Below are positions 1 through 14,500 of a stretch of DNA of 64,000 nt, one piece after another. Source of the DNA: Sipunculus nudus. Its lineage: Eukaryota; Annelida; Sipuncula; Golfingiida; Sipunculidae. The stretch lies in the NCBI GenBank assembly GCA_026874595.1, contig CM049318.1, positions 6,587,741-6,651,740 on the forward strand. Direction: 5' to 3'. The translations under genes and the position numbers were made by a program. The notes under the pieces are model-generated. The model did no database searches. It was not told the DNA's origin and saw nothing but the letters and a program-made list of their open reading frames with translations. Position 1 is the first letter of the stretch, and each line of letters opens with the position of its first letter.

Positions 1-3000
1 CTCTGGCTTGTATGATCTTGGGAACAACATTGAGGTCAAAAATAAATATAAGGTGCAAATCTATGACCTTTGACTAATATTGTGCCCAAGTTTCAGCTTT
101 TGATAATCAACCATATATTAAAAGTATCTTAAGTTCTGTAACCCCTTTAAAGGTCTTATTTCATGCTCTTTAAATATTATACTTTAAATATAAATTTGAA
201 GTACATTGCAAGTCGAGGGACTTTATAGAAGTGTTCAAAAAGTTATGGTATGTATCGTGCCACCTGCATTATACCATCATATCATAGATGTCAGCTATTA
301 CTAATGATTATACATCATAGAACATTATTATATAATTTTACATGAAAAAAAATGTCTATATTTCTTATATTTGTTAACATAAAATGTTATGACAGATGTT
401 TGCATTCACTGAGAGGTCAATGTGAGCTGACCCCAAAATAATAGGGAATAGGCTATGGACTGTACTACTTTGACAATGAGATCAAAGTCAAACGTTAAGT
501 GCAAATCTGTCACCTGTGACTATTACTTTGGTCAGTTCTGGAAAATCAACCATATTGGAGATCTAGTGCAAAAACAGACAGAAGAAAGAAAACAGAAAAA
601 AAATCTGGTTGGTGGTTTTGCACCACTTGGGACTTAAGAAAGTCCCCTTATTCAAATCTGGACCCCTATATTGATAATAATAATAAAAATAATAAATAGG
701 TAATTTCTTCAGCCCAAATGAGCCTCCCCTCATTACTGACTGTCTAACAAGAGGCCAAAATATCATTGCGGGCATGAAGTCCTGGATGTTTCTTCTCCCA
801 CCTGGAATCTTAAGAAACGGTTGTTTTGTCAGAGATTTTTCAGATGCTCAGAAGATTCCAGGGCAACGAACTGTATATCCCGTATATTCCGGTGTCTGTT
901 TAAGTGTGTAATTCCTGATGCTTTCCTGGATGTTTTCTGGTGGTGTTTGATCTCCGTGATGACTGTGGGGGTTGGCTGGCAGTGCTGGAGACTTCAGCTG
1001 ATTGGCTTTAATCAGGCCCTGATCAAAGTGTTACAGCCCTTTCTTTTTGATCCTGGCAGCTGTTATTCACTTACGTAATATCATTTCCAGATTTGAGTCT
1101 ACGACAGGCTTATGATACCATTACAGCCGCAGAGTATGTTATCAGTTTACTAACCAACCCCAGAGAGCTAGAGATAAGTATATAAATGTAATCCACCTTA
1201 ATTTTATTTTTGCATTTTGATACTTTTGGTATATTTTATGCAGTAGTCTGGTGCAGTTACCTTTATTCCTATGGTGACCTGGTTATTTATCACATATTTG
1301 TATAAATTGTTAAATAAACCAATTGCTTAGTGGACCTGAATTGACCAGGTTGTTCATCAACTAGTGTTTTAAGTGAAGGTGTTTCAATAATCTTTCTATG
1401 ATCATATATTTGATCAGATTGTATCTTCTGACAAGTCCTTTAAAATTTCATTAGAAAACCAATAGTGATTTTTTGTAACTTCAGTGGTTAAATATGATAA
1501 CCACTTGAGCAAGAAGAAGTAATTTAATTAAGCTTATTCTGGGAGCAGTTAAGACAGAAGTATCATTTTGCTTCATTTAAGCAGCTCTATGTAATAAACC
1601 TTACACCAGATTTCCATGTATCTTGAAAGTACTACATTTCTCCCATAGATGTCTTTTCAGATTGTTATTCTTCATAGAGAGGGATCTGTTTGGATCTAGA
1701 GCAGCTTCAAGTTTTGTGGGGGATAACATGGTACAAAAAGATAAAGACAAATGTCCATTAAATAATTCCCTCCCTTCAAATGAGTGTTAACTAGAATGAG
1801 TTATAAACTGCATATCTTATAGGATCCTGGTCAAACTTGTTTGGAATATAAATTAACCCATAGACGTGTGTCACAGTTCACCAGTTTGATAGTTGTATCA
1901 AAGGTTAGCTCTGCACACCAGAACAAAGATTTCCAGCACTTAATACCATTGAATTGGGTGCTTGGATTGTCGTAGCTGTCTAGGAATTGTAAAGAACCTC
2001 ACTGTTAAAAAATTCTGTGACCCAAATTACTTCAGATTTTAACAGGTTGTTCCTTCCATTGTTACGTACCTAACTCTTCTGAGAGTTTAATCTAAACTGA
2101 ATCAAAACTTTTTGAGTAAAGTTTTTTTTTAAGACAACCAACCCACCAACAAAGCAAAAAACATAATACCTCCTAGAGAAGGTATGAAATTAAACTCAGA
2201 GTTTTCATGGATTAGTCTTGTGGGTCATTAGATCGAAGTTTCAGATGATGTCTAGTCTGTTCTGATGCAGCCTTTGGATTAAACGGTGTTACAGTGGCTG
2301 AGTACATGCTTGTCTAGACTCTAGACAGACCCAGTGTGGTCCACGCTGTGTTAGTCTGTCAGGTGTCATTACTCTACCAGGTGTAGGAGGTGTTTAATAA
2401 TTCAATGATACCTTGTGTTGATTTTACAGGTTTACCTGCTAGAATCTTGTATTAGATTGCATATTGGAACCTTTTCTGTTTCATTTGTAAATATTCTCAA
2501 ATTTGATGTGCCATGTTCAGTAAATGTTTTGAGTTGCATCCTGCATATATCGGCCCCTGTATCTAGCCCCTGTCATAGTGGCTGCCCATTAGTGTTAGGA
2601 GTTGCTGCCTTGATCATAATCGATCATGGACAGCATATCCGCCACAGATGGTTGATTATTACACGCTCCTGAGAAGGGTAAGGAATCCTTTGTAATTTCA
2701 TGATCAGTCACCTGTAAATATTGATTGACCTCTAGGAGTATGAAATTTCTGATCAAGTATAGACCTGTACATCCTCCGAAATTATACATCGGCCTATTAT
2801 TGGCTTACATATCTAATAACTCTATAGCCTACATCATAGAATATGTGCATATAGTAAACTAAGGTGTGAATATATAATTATACAGAGGTATTTTTAAAGT
2901 TTGTTCTCATGAATTTTATGAAAGGGTATCTTCAGGCATTATAAAGCATAACTTTTATGGAAAACTCTGTAATCGATTGTGGCAATGTGAGATTTATCAT

Positions 3001-4030
3001 CAGATTATTTGCAGCAGCCGAAAGATTATAGATTATAATTGATCATCTGACTTAATTATCTGCAAGCTTGATCCTTGCCTATAAAATATGGCTGTGCAAT
3101 TAAGGTCAAGTCAAATATGTATTAAAAAAATATTCTCAATTTATTATGATAAGATAGGAACAACTATGTGTTCACAGTGAAGTGCATATATCAAGGTTCA
3201 TGTCAAAGAAAGCAAAAAAATGAAAAAAAAAAAAAGATTCCTCTTCATATTTCATACTAACTTGCATATTCTGTTTATTTTTCATATAAAAGTTTGGAAA
3301 TACAAATGTACCAAGTTACTTTTTTACAAACATTCCTGGGAGCTTTCTATAAGTAAATATTGCTGATGCTTCTATTTAAAATAAATTCAGATTTATCAAT
3401 ATGTCTGTTAAGTTTTACAAACAGGATGCAAAAGATTGTGTCTTTAATTTTCCTCCAAGCCATGATAAACAGTTATGGTTTTAATTAGATATAAACCCTG
3501 TTGGTTTTAATTAAATTTTTCTTCAGAAATATGATTGGATCTTTATCAGCTTTGAATAATTATTATAACTAATTAGTGAAATTTATCAGAAAATATTAAT
3601 ATTTCTGTCAAAGTTATACAGAGCTGCTGATTAAATTCTGTGCTGAGCACTTCATTGGTCTTTATTATTAACGTTAATATAAAAATTTGACTGGGTTATT
3701 CTCCTGGAGGCACAACACTCCGTTAATCATAATTATTATATTTGATTAATTAAGGTATAATTGCCTTAATTTGTACAGGAGATGCTACATAAATTTACAA
3801 AGTTCTAAAATTTTAAAGCTCAGCTGACTGAGTCATTTCAGCTATAACAATGACCCTTTGCCTGTTTAGATGGACAGAGGGCAGCATTTGTGCAGTAGTG
3901 TTGTCAGTGGCATGAGCTGTGATCCATATGTATTTCAAACTTCTTTTAAGCTGCAGTGAGTTTGGATCACCAAACTTAACTATATATCAATTTTAAATAC
4001 ACAGGTATTTGTCAGTATATATATACTATA
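1..4030. other. AT-rich non-coding stretch, no gene seen
   Basis: No open frame here has coding character: the longest is 85 codons and has no recognisable motif. A weak, diverged direct repeat is visible. The words around 53-120 (a gtgcaaatct motif leading to aatcaaccata) recur around 500-555, about 440 bp apart. The rest is AT-rich with short A and T runs. It is most simply read as upstream or intronic sequence of the AMPK-gamma gene at 20.6 kb, but nothing in the sequence proves that. Confidence 0.6.
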
Positions 4031-4215
4031 TTGAGGTTGTGGAATGGTTAGGGTATCAGACTTGTGATGTTCAGGTTGTTGGTCCAAGTCATGATCTGAC
4101 TGTACAAGACACGTTGGCCCATGGTTAAGTTCTTAGCCACAAGTGTGCTCTTTCCTGCAAGGTGTGGATGGTTACTGGTCATGGAGACTGGGCAAATGTA
4201 GGAGGAATAATTTTA
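4031..4215 (+). mobile_element. tRNA-derived SINE-like sequence
   Basis: The start carries an A-box-like stretch (tggaatggttagggtatc), followed about 30 bases later by a B-box-like stretch (ggttgttggtccaagtc). That is the spacing of a tRNA-derived RNA polymerase III promoter. A non-tRNA body of about 120 bases follows. The boxes are degenerate, so this is an old copy rather than a working tRNA gene. The right edge is approximate because no poly-A tail or target duplication could be fixed. Confidence 0.45.
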
Positions 4216-5706
4216 TAATATGGCTCGTATAGTTTTGTGTGTATCATTACTTGTGAATAATTGCTGTCAAACCTGTCTTATGCTAAACTTAAATAAATGC
4301 CTGATGTATCACTGTACCTGATCATACCAATTAACTTTAAACACCTTTCAAACAAACATATAATATACCAGATCATGCATCTGAACTGCTATAATTAATG
4401 TCTCATTAGAACCAGGGAATATATTACACCGATTGAAAACCATGGGTCTGTATTCATGCTTGTCATAGTATGGTTTCCAGGAAGCAAAGAAAAACTCAAA
4501 GACAAGAAAGTATGATACACCAAGAAGGAAAGTGTACAGTTGGATCAGCCTGTAAAACACTCACTTAACCTTTTATATATATAATAATCCATTTTATAAT
4601 AAAGTCAAATAAATTATAAGATGATGGAATTTAGTTAGCATGATTTCATCAAAAAAAAGCTAATTTTGCAGCCATGATGTGTTGGGTACAATGAACGGAA
4701 CTTAACACAATCAATTAACCCACACAGGAAGAGCCTCATGAATCAAACATTTTGAAACTGTTTGATGCCAGTCTGTAGGTCATAACAGATCTGACATGGG
4801 TCTTGTAAGGACAAAAAATGTTCAAGTGTTTACTGTTAGTCATAGTATTGGCCTCAAACCAGGGCAGATGTTGTTTTGACACCAGGGCTCCCTGCAGCAT
4901 AGTTAAACAGCCGCAATCACTGATATTAATCTGGGTACAGGTGCACCTGAATGATCCACACTGATTTTAGGCTTGGTTTTTAGCTCAGCTGACTATAAGT
5001 CATCTGAGCTATAGTCGTGGTCCATTGTCCATCGTCCGTCCGTCTTTCCGTCCGTCCGTCCGTCCGTCCTCCGTAGATGTGGCACGTTTTGAAACTGTAA
5101 GACCTAGGAATCCAAAATTCAGCATAATGTTAGATGTCCCCAAGATCTCCTACCAAGCCGAAAACTGGGTCTTTGCGACTTCGTTCCTTTGAGAATTTAA
5201 GGAAAAACCTCAATTTTTTATTAAAATCCTATTTTCACACTTCAGGACTGCCTAATATCAAAACCACTCATCTGTTTTTCCTCATATTTACCATAAATAT
5301 TCCTCTATATAGTTCCTATGTACATGTCAGAAATTAAATCTGTAAAGTATAAATTCTTTAAGTTATGGGCCCAAACATAATGGACTTTGTAAAAAATCAG
5401 GAAAAATAATAACTCACTTAACATGAAAAATTTTGAAACTAGAGTCTATTTTCTCAAGTATATAACTATGTTTAATTAAGATTCAATTGTTTACCCAAAA
5501 TTAGATCTGAATTTTGTAAATTGTTTAAGTTATTAGCATAAAAAAAAAATCAGTACCTTAAATTTTGCCCAACTTTGACCATGGCACGTTTTTTTTCCTG
5601 TAAGCACCATTGATTTAAATCTCATAGCATGTAAACATAAATATTTAGTTTGTCTAAATCTGAAATTTAAAAATAAAAGCTTGAAAAATAAGCTAGTTAT
5701 TGATTT

Positions 5707-6434
5707 TTTAGCCCTCAGCCCTTAGGCTGATGGGCTATTGTCGTCACCCAAGCTGTACGTCCGTCCGTCCGGCGTCCGTTAACTTTTACCTTGTGAGCAG
5801 GATATCTTGAAAAGGATTCACCGTCAGAATTTTATTTCCTCGGTAAAGATGTATATCGACAAAATCTCGGTCAAGTTCGAAGATGGGTGACCTTGACCTA
5901 TTTTTCTACGTTTTAGAGCTGATTATAGAAAAAACATTTAGAAGCTTATCTCTCAGAAACCATTGGGTGGATTTTAACAATTCTTACTATGATCATAGGG
6001 ACTGATGGTCTGTAACTGCTGCACAAGTTTGGGGGCCCCACCTGAAATTTCTGATTTTTAATGAATTTTTCTTGGATTTTTCAACTTTGGCCTTGTGAGT
6101 GGGATATCTCTAAAAGGATTCACAAGAGGAATTTTATTTCTTTGGTGAAGACGTATATCTACAAAATCTCTGTCAAGTTCGAAGATGGGTGACCTTGACC
6201 TACTTTTCAAGGTCACAGCTTATAATAGAATAAAACTTAGAAGCTTATTTTTCAGGAAGCGTTTGGTGGATTGTTATGAATCATGGTACATACCTCTCCA
6301 TTTTAAATTTATAACTGAGACATGTACAGATATACATCCATGTGAGAACAGATATTTAGCACTTGTTACTGTTACCACCTCTAAACACTGTTGTTTTGGC
6401 TGAGGGCTTTTGTCAGCTTCTGCTGATATTCTAG
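5707..6434 (+). mobile_element. Helitron2-like short element, GCCCTCAGCC family
   Basis: The left end carries GCCCTCAGCC (5711-5720) and the right part carries its exact inverse GGCTGAGGGC (6398-6407). A hairpin follows (TCAGC-TTCT-GCTGA, 6413-6426) and then tattCTAG ending at 6434. The interior holds two diverged tandem units of about 300 bp, each with an aggatatct...aaaaggattcac start and a gttcgaagatgggtgaccttgacct segment. A TCCGTCCGTCCGGCGTCCG tract sits near the 5' end. No credible protein is encoded. Confidence 0.6.
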
Positions 6435-6589
6435 TTTTTTCTGTAGTCACTTGCTTTGATTACAGATGCAGGGTCCCACTCCAGGTCACTGGAAGTCAGC
6501 TATGCAGGGTTTCTGATTTGTTACAGACACTGGGGGAGATCCCCTGCTGTGACAGGTGTACAGTTATTCTCATATCACCACCCGAATCA

Positions 6590-6610
6590 CCCCCCCCCCC
6601 CCCCCCCCCC
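6590..6610. repeat. Poly-C run (21 C)
   Basis: An uninterrupted run of 21 cytosines. It creates proline-only stretches in chance reading frames and is a likely site of length error in assembly. Confidence 0.95.
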
Positions 6611-7612
6611 TCTGCAAACCCAACCCACTAAGTGTTATGCAGTAATTGTTATTGTTTTCACTGTATCTCCTTAATTGTAATGCTGTTTCCACTTGATATG
6701 CAAAAACTTTCCTTGAAAAAATAATTCAGAGTGTAATCCATAAGATGCAATGTTGTGTAATGTAGCATTTTTAAAGAAATCTATTTTCTTTTAAATGATT
6801 TTAACAAATGTAAATGAACCCATCAGTATGCTTAAATTATTATAAAATATGAAGCACATTATGAATAAATAAAGACACAATTAAAAATTGTGAAATCTAA
6901 ATCAAGTATTATTTTTAGATATTTATTGTTTTGCAGATTTAAAAGATATATTTTTGTGGTTAAAAAATAAATAAACATTTGTATGCATGATGTTGTGTTA
7001 TCTGACAAGATTGAGATTAATGATGATGCAATTGAGAATTATGAATCAACTTTTATATTCAGATATATATGTTAAATTGGAAATGTATAGAAATATAAAC
7101 TTAAATTAGAAAATAATTGATGTGATAAAAAAATCAGGATTTAATACAAACATTTGTTCATTATTTTCCTGCCTCAGCAGAATTTGAGAACAGGCTTTGT
7201 TTGCCCTGTTTTATGTTGTTAATTAGCTATATTTCAACTGTATAAATTTCATAAAAAAATACATATATATTTAATAATATATATTATACAAAAAAATAGA
7301 TTCAATTGAGCAAATGTGTAAACTACTGAAATGTCAACAGTTAATCGAAAAACCAACTAACGAATATGGTAATAGTACAGATCATTTGTTCACAAACTGC
7401 TCACATGCTTTAGTTTCAACATTAGGAAACACATGGTCAGGTCACAAAATATTTTTGCAATAATTTCTTGCTCATCAATACAAACCAATCATATAAACCA
7501 ACCATGGCCTTTATTACCTCTTCCTCTTACACTTTATCTCCATTAGATATTATTTTAGATTTTTACCTTCAAGGTTAATGTCAGCTGAGCACAGTGACCC
7601 ATAGGTCCCTTG

Positions 7613-10600
7613 TTTTTTTATCATACAGCCGGTTGCTGATATAGATCATGTATATCAAGTTGATGAAAACTATATATTTATAACAAAATATAACCCAGCA
7701 ACACATGACAGCACAAGTTGATTATATTTATAACTTCCATTTCATATATTTATGCTAATAGACATACTTACCATATAGCCATATAGCAACATCAAAACAT
7801 GTACATTTCAATCTGCATGGATGTATTGCAACATTTTTCAATACATACACAGACTTTATTTATAGCCTTGTGCATATATATTTCAACAGATCCATTTTAG
7901 ATTTGGAAGATTATAAAATTATATTTCAATTATCATTTAATACCACACCTATGGTGATACAGGAAAATGCATTTATCTGATTTATTCCACTGACTGTTAC
8001 ATTTTAGATTCCTGCTCATATGAGGGTTCGGACCTCTGCCTGTAGGGGGTGCTATGATATTTGGATAATGATAACATATTGAATGATGTAAACAACATCT
8101 GTATATGAATAATAATATGATGATTATTACTTGAAGAATATAGAATAATATTTATATATTTAATGTCATAAGCTCCATTATTGAGTTCAGTTTTTACATT
8201 ATACAAAGGCCTTCACTGGGCACTTTAAGGCAATATTTTTTATTATATAATCAACAAATCTTGTGGGGCAGGGGGTTATTTGGTACTAGGGGTAGGGATG
8301 TTAACCAGAAGGAAGAGGGGGATTTAGTCTGCACACTTGTTCAGGGACAACCCATGTTTTGAAGTTGACTTAGTTCTTTATGTTCTAGACATGAATATTT
8401 ATGAGTTTACACTTACTTTTATCAGTACCTTCATAATGGCTCAGTTATGAATATTATATTAAACTTATACAGACTTGCTTTGTATAAAATGTTTAACTAC
8501 CTGACCTGTTACCTAAATATAGGCGTGACGGGGATGACACACTTTCTCAACACCACATATCATTAATGTAAACTAAGTGCACCTGCAGGTAGCTGCCACG
8601 CATATACAAATACCAGATGAATTTAAACAAACCACCAGATATGATCCCGGACCACCTTACAAGCATAAGAGGTGATTCACATATATGAGTGGATAATCCA
8701 AGTATAGCTTTGTTTCAGTGCCTGTTTGTATACATACATGTAAGAGTTCAGTTGTCAAACATTTATAGTTGTCTTGTCTCAATAGAAACAATGAAGCCTT
8801 TTGTCATGTTTATCTGTAACAGAAATATGACTTTTGTACTGGTAAGCACATGAGGGAGGATGATCCTGCATTAGTTAAAAAAAAAGTCAAAACATCGGTA
8901 GGATTGGCTTACAAATAGCAATGTCACATGGGGCACATGTGTGGGTGCATGCTTTGTTTACACACATGCTCTGTGGCCTTGACCTTCTGAGGACACTGGA
9001 GTGAACCCCATAAATCACCGGTTCACTTCTCTCATGCAAACAGCAGTGCAGTTTATAACCTCTCCATGTTAAGTCATATTATTGAGCGGGAAGTTTAGGC
9101 CACCAGCTGTGATGGTGTGTATGCATTCTTTGTACATTTCACAGTTGTTCATTTCCATTGTATGTTTCGCCACATCGTTCATTTCAAACCAGGGTAACCT
9201 CAGTCAAGTGGGATACTCACTGATAAGAGTTAGCTGCACGTGGTTGCTATAGTGTATTTAGTTGAATGCACGCTGTGAGACCTGGCATATCTGTACAGGC
9301 GTATCCTGTATTCACATTTGTATAGCATATCTGATGATCTGCACTGTGTTATGATATCATTTCAGTACTAGCCTGATGGAGTTGGTACTGTTGTTTTCCT
9401 TAGATTCCATATCTCTGTTGTTTATGTCATATGTGGTATAGGTAGTAAGTAGTAATGATGTTAGGTGATATATGAGTGTCATTATGAATTATTGAATATA
9501 CCAGAGTTATATGCACTATGTTTATTATGAGGGTTGTGTGGTAATATCTTTTAGGAGCTTCGCGGATGTTCATCTGATGTTGGGTAATATGTTCATGTAA
9601 TTTATGAACTGGCCCATGCTACAAGATGTTTTTACTCTTGCCGAGTTAAAGCAGCCTGTGTTTTTAAAAGTCCTGTCATTTCCCTAAATAAATGATTCAC
9701 TATGCTGTGTGCAGTCGAAAAATATATTTGAATAATAAAATGCTTTCTTAATTAAAATTAGGAATGAGCAAAGGGAACCTTCAACATGCAAATGTTAAAC
9801 CAGGATACAAAGACCTTGTAAATATGTATTGGGCCAAAATTGTTATATCACGGTATATCTATCAAATATTTGATCCAATAACAATATACTGTGGCTGCCT
9901 TCATAACATTGGAACTGTATTTTCGTGGTTTTTCAATCTCTCAGGGTTTCATTGGGTTCCTTTTTTTGCGGTTAGTCGTTAGTATATACATGTATATGAT
10001 ACAGTATATCTATTTATTAAAAATTATATCAATGACTTTTATTAACTTAAATATTTCATAATCCATTAGCTTTCAATTGCCTGAACTCAACATATAGATC
10101 TGAAAGCCAAGTTCCATTTCCATTATGCATTTGCTGTGTGTTTGAACCGTGATAGGCCCATCTGTGCCTGACCAGTGCTGGTAGGCAGCTATTGAATAGT
10201 AAAAATAAGTGTAGTCAAGCCAGAGCCCAGCCTCGCCTGTTAGTTTATGCATAAGAAACCAACCTGTGGCTACTTAACCATGCAATCAGTTTGCTTTGGG
10301 GGAACCCTATTGATGAGAGTATGTAAGTCATTAATTATTGTTGACGAATGAAACAGTGCATGCCAGTAATCCCCTTTGATGTGGAAACAAAGGGTCACGT
10401 TTTTTACCATCTTAGTGAATAGACATTATCTCAATAACAGTCCCTCTTTTCTACCAAAATAAATGGACATCACTGCATTGCTATTCAGAAAAGGTCGACC
10501 CAATAGCGACCCATAACCTAATGATAGCCAGACCCACGCGTGCAACACACAGGTGTGTTCAAATCTTCCAATGAGCTGAAAAGCATGTCTGCCTAAAAAG
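7613..10600. other. AT-rich non-coding stretch, nothing recognised
   Basis: The stretch is AT-rich with scattered short A/T runs and no open frame above about 77 codons. I see no splice-bounded exon, no tandem array and no clear transposon end. It is probably intronic or upstream sequence. Confidence 0.5.
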
Positions 10601-11590
10601 ATAACCTGTCTGATAGACCACCTGTCTAATAGACCATCTGTCTAATAAAACCACTTGTCTAACAGACAACTTGTCTAGTAAGACTACCTGTCTAGTAAGA
10701 CTACCTGTCCAATAAGACCACCTGTCCAATAAGACCACCTGTCTGATAAGACCACCTGTCTGATAAGACCACAGGACTGCTGATAAGCCCACCTGTCTGA
10801 TAAGACCACTTGTCTGATAAGACCACAGGACTGTCTGATATGACCACAGGACTGTCTGAGAAGACCACAGGACTGTCTGATAAGACTACCTGTCTGATAA
10901 GACCACAGGACTGTCTAATAAGACCACAGGACTGCTGATATGACCATCTGTCTGATAAAACCACAGGACTGTCTGATAAGACCACAGGACTGCTGATAAG
11001 ACCATTTGTCTGATAAGACCACAGGGCTGTCTGATAAGACCACAGGACTGTCTGATAAGACCACAGGGCTGTCTGATAAGACCACAGGACTGTCTGATAA
11101 GACCACCTGTCTGATAAGACCACAGGACTGTCTGATAAGACCACAGGACTGTCTGAAAAGACCACAGGACTGTCTCATAAGACCACAGGACTGCTGATAA
11201 GACCACCTGTCTGATAAGACCACAGGACTGTCTGATAAGACCACAGGACTCTGATAAGACCACAGGACTGCTGATAAGACCACAGGACTGTCTGATAAGA
11301 CCACAGGACTGTCTGATAAGACTACAGGACTGTCTGATAAAGACCACAGGACTGTCTGATAAGACCACAGGACTGTCTGATAAAACCATCTGTCTGATAA
11401 GACCACAGGACTGTCTGATAAGACCACAGGACTGTCTGACAAGACCACAGGACTGTCTGATAAAGACCACAGGACTGTCTGATAAGACCACAGGACTGTC
11501 TGATAAGACCACAGGACTGCTGATAAGACCATCTGTCTGATAAGACCACAGGACTGTCTGTTTAGACCACCTGTCTGATAAGACCACTTA
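10600..11590. repeat. 21-bp minisatellite array (GACCACAGGACTGTCTGATAA)
   Basis: About 45 head-to-tail copies of a 21-bp unit read GACCACAGGACTGTCTGATA plus A, with variants in which the ACAGGACTGT part is shortened to CCTGT or loses a few bases. The left 150 bp is the most diverged; the centre and right are more uniform. Because 21 is a multiple of three, overlapping open frames with 7-residue repeats occur on both strands. They are by-products of the repeat, not proteins. Confidence 0.95.
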
Positions 11591-14500
11591 TGGTCAGTCC
11601 CACAGGTGGCCTTTTTACCTAGGTCTCACTGTACCACATGAATATCTTTCTTTACATCAATACATCTCTTTCTCTTTCTCTCTGTCTCTCTCAGTAAAAT
11701 GATAATCCTTTATAATTATGTTTGATATTTTATTATAATGTCTTAATTTATTTTTTTAGCTCTCTCTGTAGATTACCTTTTTAAATCTGGATCTGTGGTA
11801 TCTCCCCAGGTCTGATATTTTAGTTCATTTCCATCTATGCTGAATCATCTTGTTTTTCCTGATTTATCTTTTATCTCTTTGCCTGGAGCCTTTGATGTTT
11901 CGGTACCATGCAGTCAGACCCCTCCGCACTTAAAAACTCACACGGGAAGAAGAAAACCCCATTGAGAGATAACAGATATGGTCCCAGTCACTAAGAATAG
12001 TATTTCTGATCTAACTTTAGCACACTACCAGACTCCCTGCTGCCGTTATCTGAGTGAACTTCTGAGGCAAATAAATAACGCATTGCTGTGATATTCATAC
12101 AGCATTTTAGATTATAAACAACTTTTCTCTGGCCATCCCATTTCTGTTATTTTTGTTCTGTTGGATTAGATAAAAATCATATGTATCACAACATGTCAAC
12201 TTCATGCATGTTTTGCTTATGGATATTCATGACCCTGATGGTCATTAACATATGAAATGAACCATGCATGGTATAAAGCTACTACAAAATGCTGCTCCAT
12301 TTAATGAGAAGTTATTTATATTTTATCACTTAGTGGATATATAATAAAGCATTAGAAATGGAGTAATCCAGATCATGGGTGACTGGTACCTTCCAGATGT
12401 CAGCTGTAGTGACCAGACAGTAGTATATATTATAGTGTAACATTAGAGGTCAGGGGCTGACCCTGTCCCCGTGAGGTCATTCAGTGTACATGGATCACTC
12501 ACAATGCCAATGACTACATAAAGGGATGATAGTACAGGACAACAACCATGGAAAGTACTATAAGCTGAGCCTACACAATACCATACCTTATGCTGAGCTG
12601 ATGGTCAGTGTTGATGCTGGTCAAGTGGAGAGTTAATTAACAGTGTGGTCAGACCATGTTCAGACTGACAGTCCTTAGGCAACTAGGCACCCCTGGTGGT
12701 TTAGAGTGTGTCAGATTATTATTAGTTGGACAGGGCTGTTATTGTGGATAGGATTGCTTGCTCAGCTCAAGATGATCACTCATGTCATTGGCTCTTATCT
12801 TCTGTATATTAGCATGCTGAGAATTGTTAGTGTACTGATTTTGGTATGTCTTGTATTGAATAAATTATCAGTTGTCCAAATGGCTGAGCACCACAAGTAG
12901 GCTTTGATTTGATGATATTTCCGTGGGAATTTTGTTTCCTTTCATAATTAAAGTAAACATATAACAGAGAACATACCAGAACAAGGATATTGACTCCCCC
13001 ACTTTCATAGTTTAAATATTATAGTAGATTGTTAGGATCTCGGGCCCAGGATCTCTGTCTCTGATTAGGTTTACACTATTATAGCTAAATATTGATTTGA
13101 AGGTAATTTAAGTTTTTTTGTGGTTTAATTAATTGTACCCTGGTTTGTGCTTATATTTTGTAGATGAACATAAGACTCTTTAAGTCTAAAATTTAAGATC
13201 ACTGTAATTGATGTCTTCTGTAAAAGAAGGAAAAAGAACACCATGCCATAATTCATTAATTAATCTCAAACCGTAGCATATCTGGTATTCTTAATTATAG
13301 TGGTATGGGATTGTGTAACATTCCTGGCATGTTGTTCAGATATATATTCTCAATGAATTTTTGTGGTGCATTTGTGATTTATCCCCCTGTCCTGTGGTGG
13401 GATTTGAGAGTGGGACATTCAGCCTTTACAGCACTTTCCTACTATCTTACCCCCGTATTTTCTCATACCTTTTAGGTGTGTACAGGCAGTGTTCCTTCTC
13501 TGTGTTGTTTGTGTAGCCTTGGTCCTTTTTAGCAATTTATATTGGCAAACATCTTAAGTGCATTTGCTCCTAATATATGCTAACTTTGATGTTAGGATGT
13601 TTTTAGTACTCTACATGAAACACCCCTCAAGCTACATCGCTATCATTTCTTAAAGTGCAGCAGTACTTATACAAACTACACAACCAGCCCCTCACGACTC
13701 ATACATGATGTTGCTAAGTTTCAGTGTGCTTGTGTATAATATTGTGTATGATGTAATAATGGTTGTGTTTGCTCTGCATTATTTAGACAGTTTCAGTTCA
13801 GTCTGTTTGACCTGTAACCAGGAGATCAGTATTCACATCACGACGGTCATCTGGTTCCATTTAGAAACCAGAGTTGACACAAATGGAAAATGTACATTAT
13901 ATATATTAGTGTATAAATATAGAAAATTTGCTGTTAAAGTCTCATGTGTTGCATTTAGATACTTCATTACAATATTTTAAGTGTGGGGATATATTGTTGT
14001 TGGCTTGGTAATGACATGAGAGCATTAATAGTTACTCGCGAGAGGTTTTGAATGTTGTATGAATCATATAGAAATTCCCTTTTGTATAAGCCAGGGTTGG
14101 TATTTGCTGGTGAGTTAAAAAGTCACTGAAAAAAAAAAAATTCTTTATTCAAAATTAAAACATACCGGTGGAATATTTCACAGCAGTCTGTAGATGACAT
14201 GTTTTATTGTGACTGTGTTGTTTTTTAGCTTCCAGCACCAATCTGTCATTTTTTTAGACCCATTATGGTTTCAAATTGCTGAATTGCAAAAATATATGGG
14301 TTTGCATGTCATGAGCAGATCTGTTCAACAGATGCTGTTATCATTTTATGAACTACAAAACCTGATGTAGCCAATTTTTGATTATCACATTAAGACAGAT
14401 AATTCAGTTGGTTGCAGTGTGTTCAAACTTGGCTAGCAAATATTTCTGCTATTTCAGCCATTTGATTTCCAGTTTGAAAGTTGATTTTTCAAAATTTGTC

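Larger units (their letters stand above)
4977..7612 (+). mobile_element. Helitron2-like non-autonomous element, TTTTTAGCTCAGCTGAC family (interrupted)
   Basis: The 5' end is TTTTTAGCTCAGCTGAC, followed by an imperfect hairpin (agctgactataagtcatctgagct region) and a (CGTC)n tract at 5034-5070. The inverted form GTCAGCTGAGC lies at 7580-7590, followed by a small hairpin (TGACCCATAGGTCCC) and a CTTG end at 7609-7612. A 5'-terminal motif inverted at a 3' sub-terminal position plus hairpin is the asymmetric layout known for Helitron2/Helentron elements. There is no coding capacity. Another element is nested at 5707-6434. Pairing of this 5' end with this 3' end is inferred; the sequence between about 6435 and 7560 is not visibly related. 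Confidence 0.45.

Noticed and set aside
10701-11587. Open frames of 150-230 codons on both strands with 7-residue repeats
   Set aside because: They are produced by the in-frame 21-bp minisatellite, are open in several frames at once and show no start or splice context.
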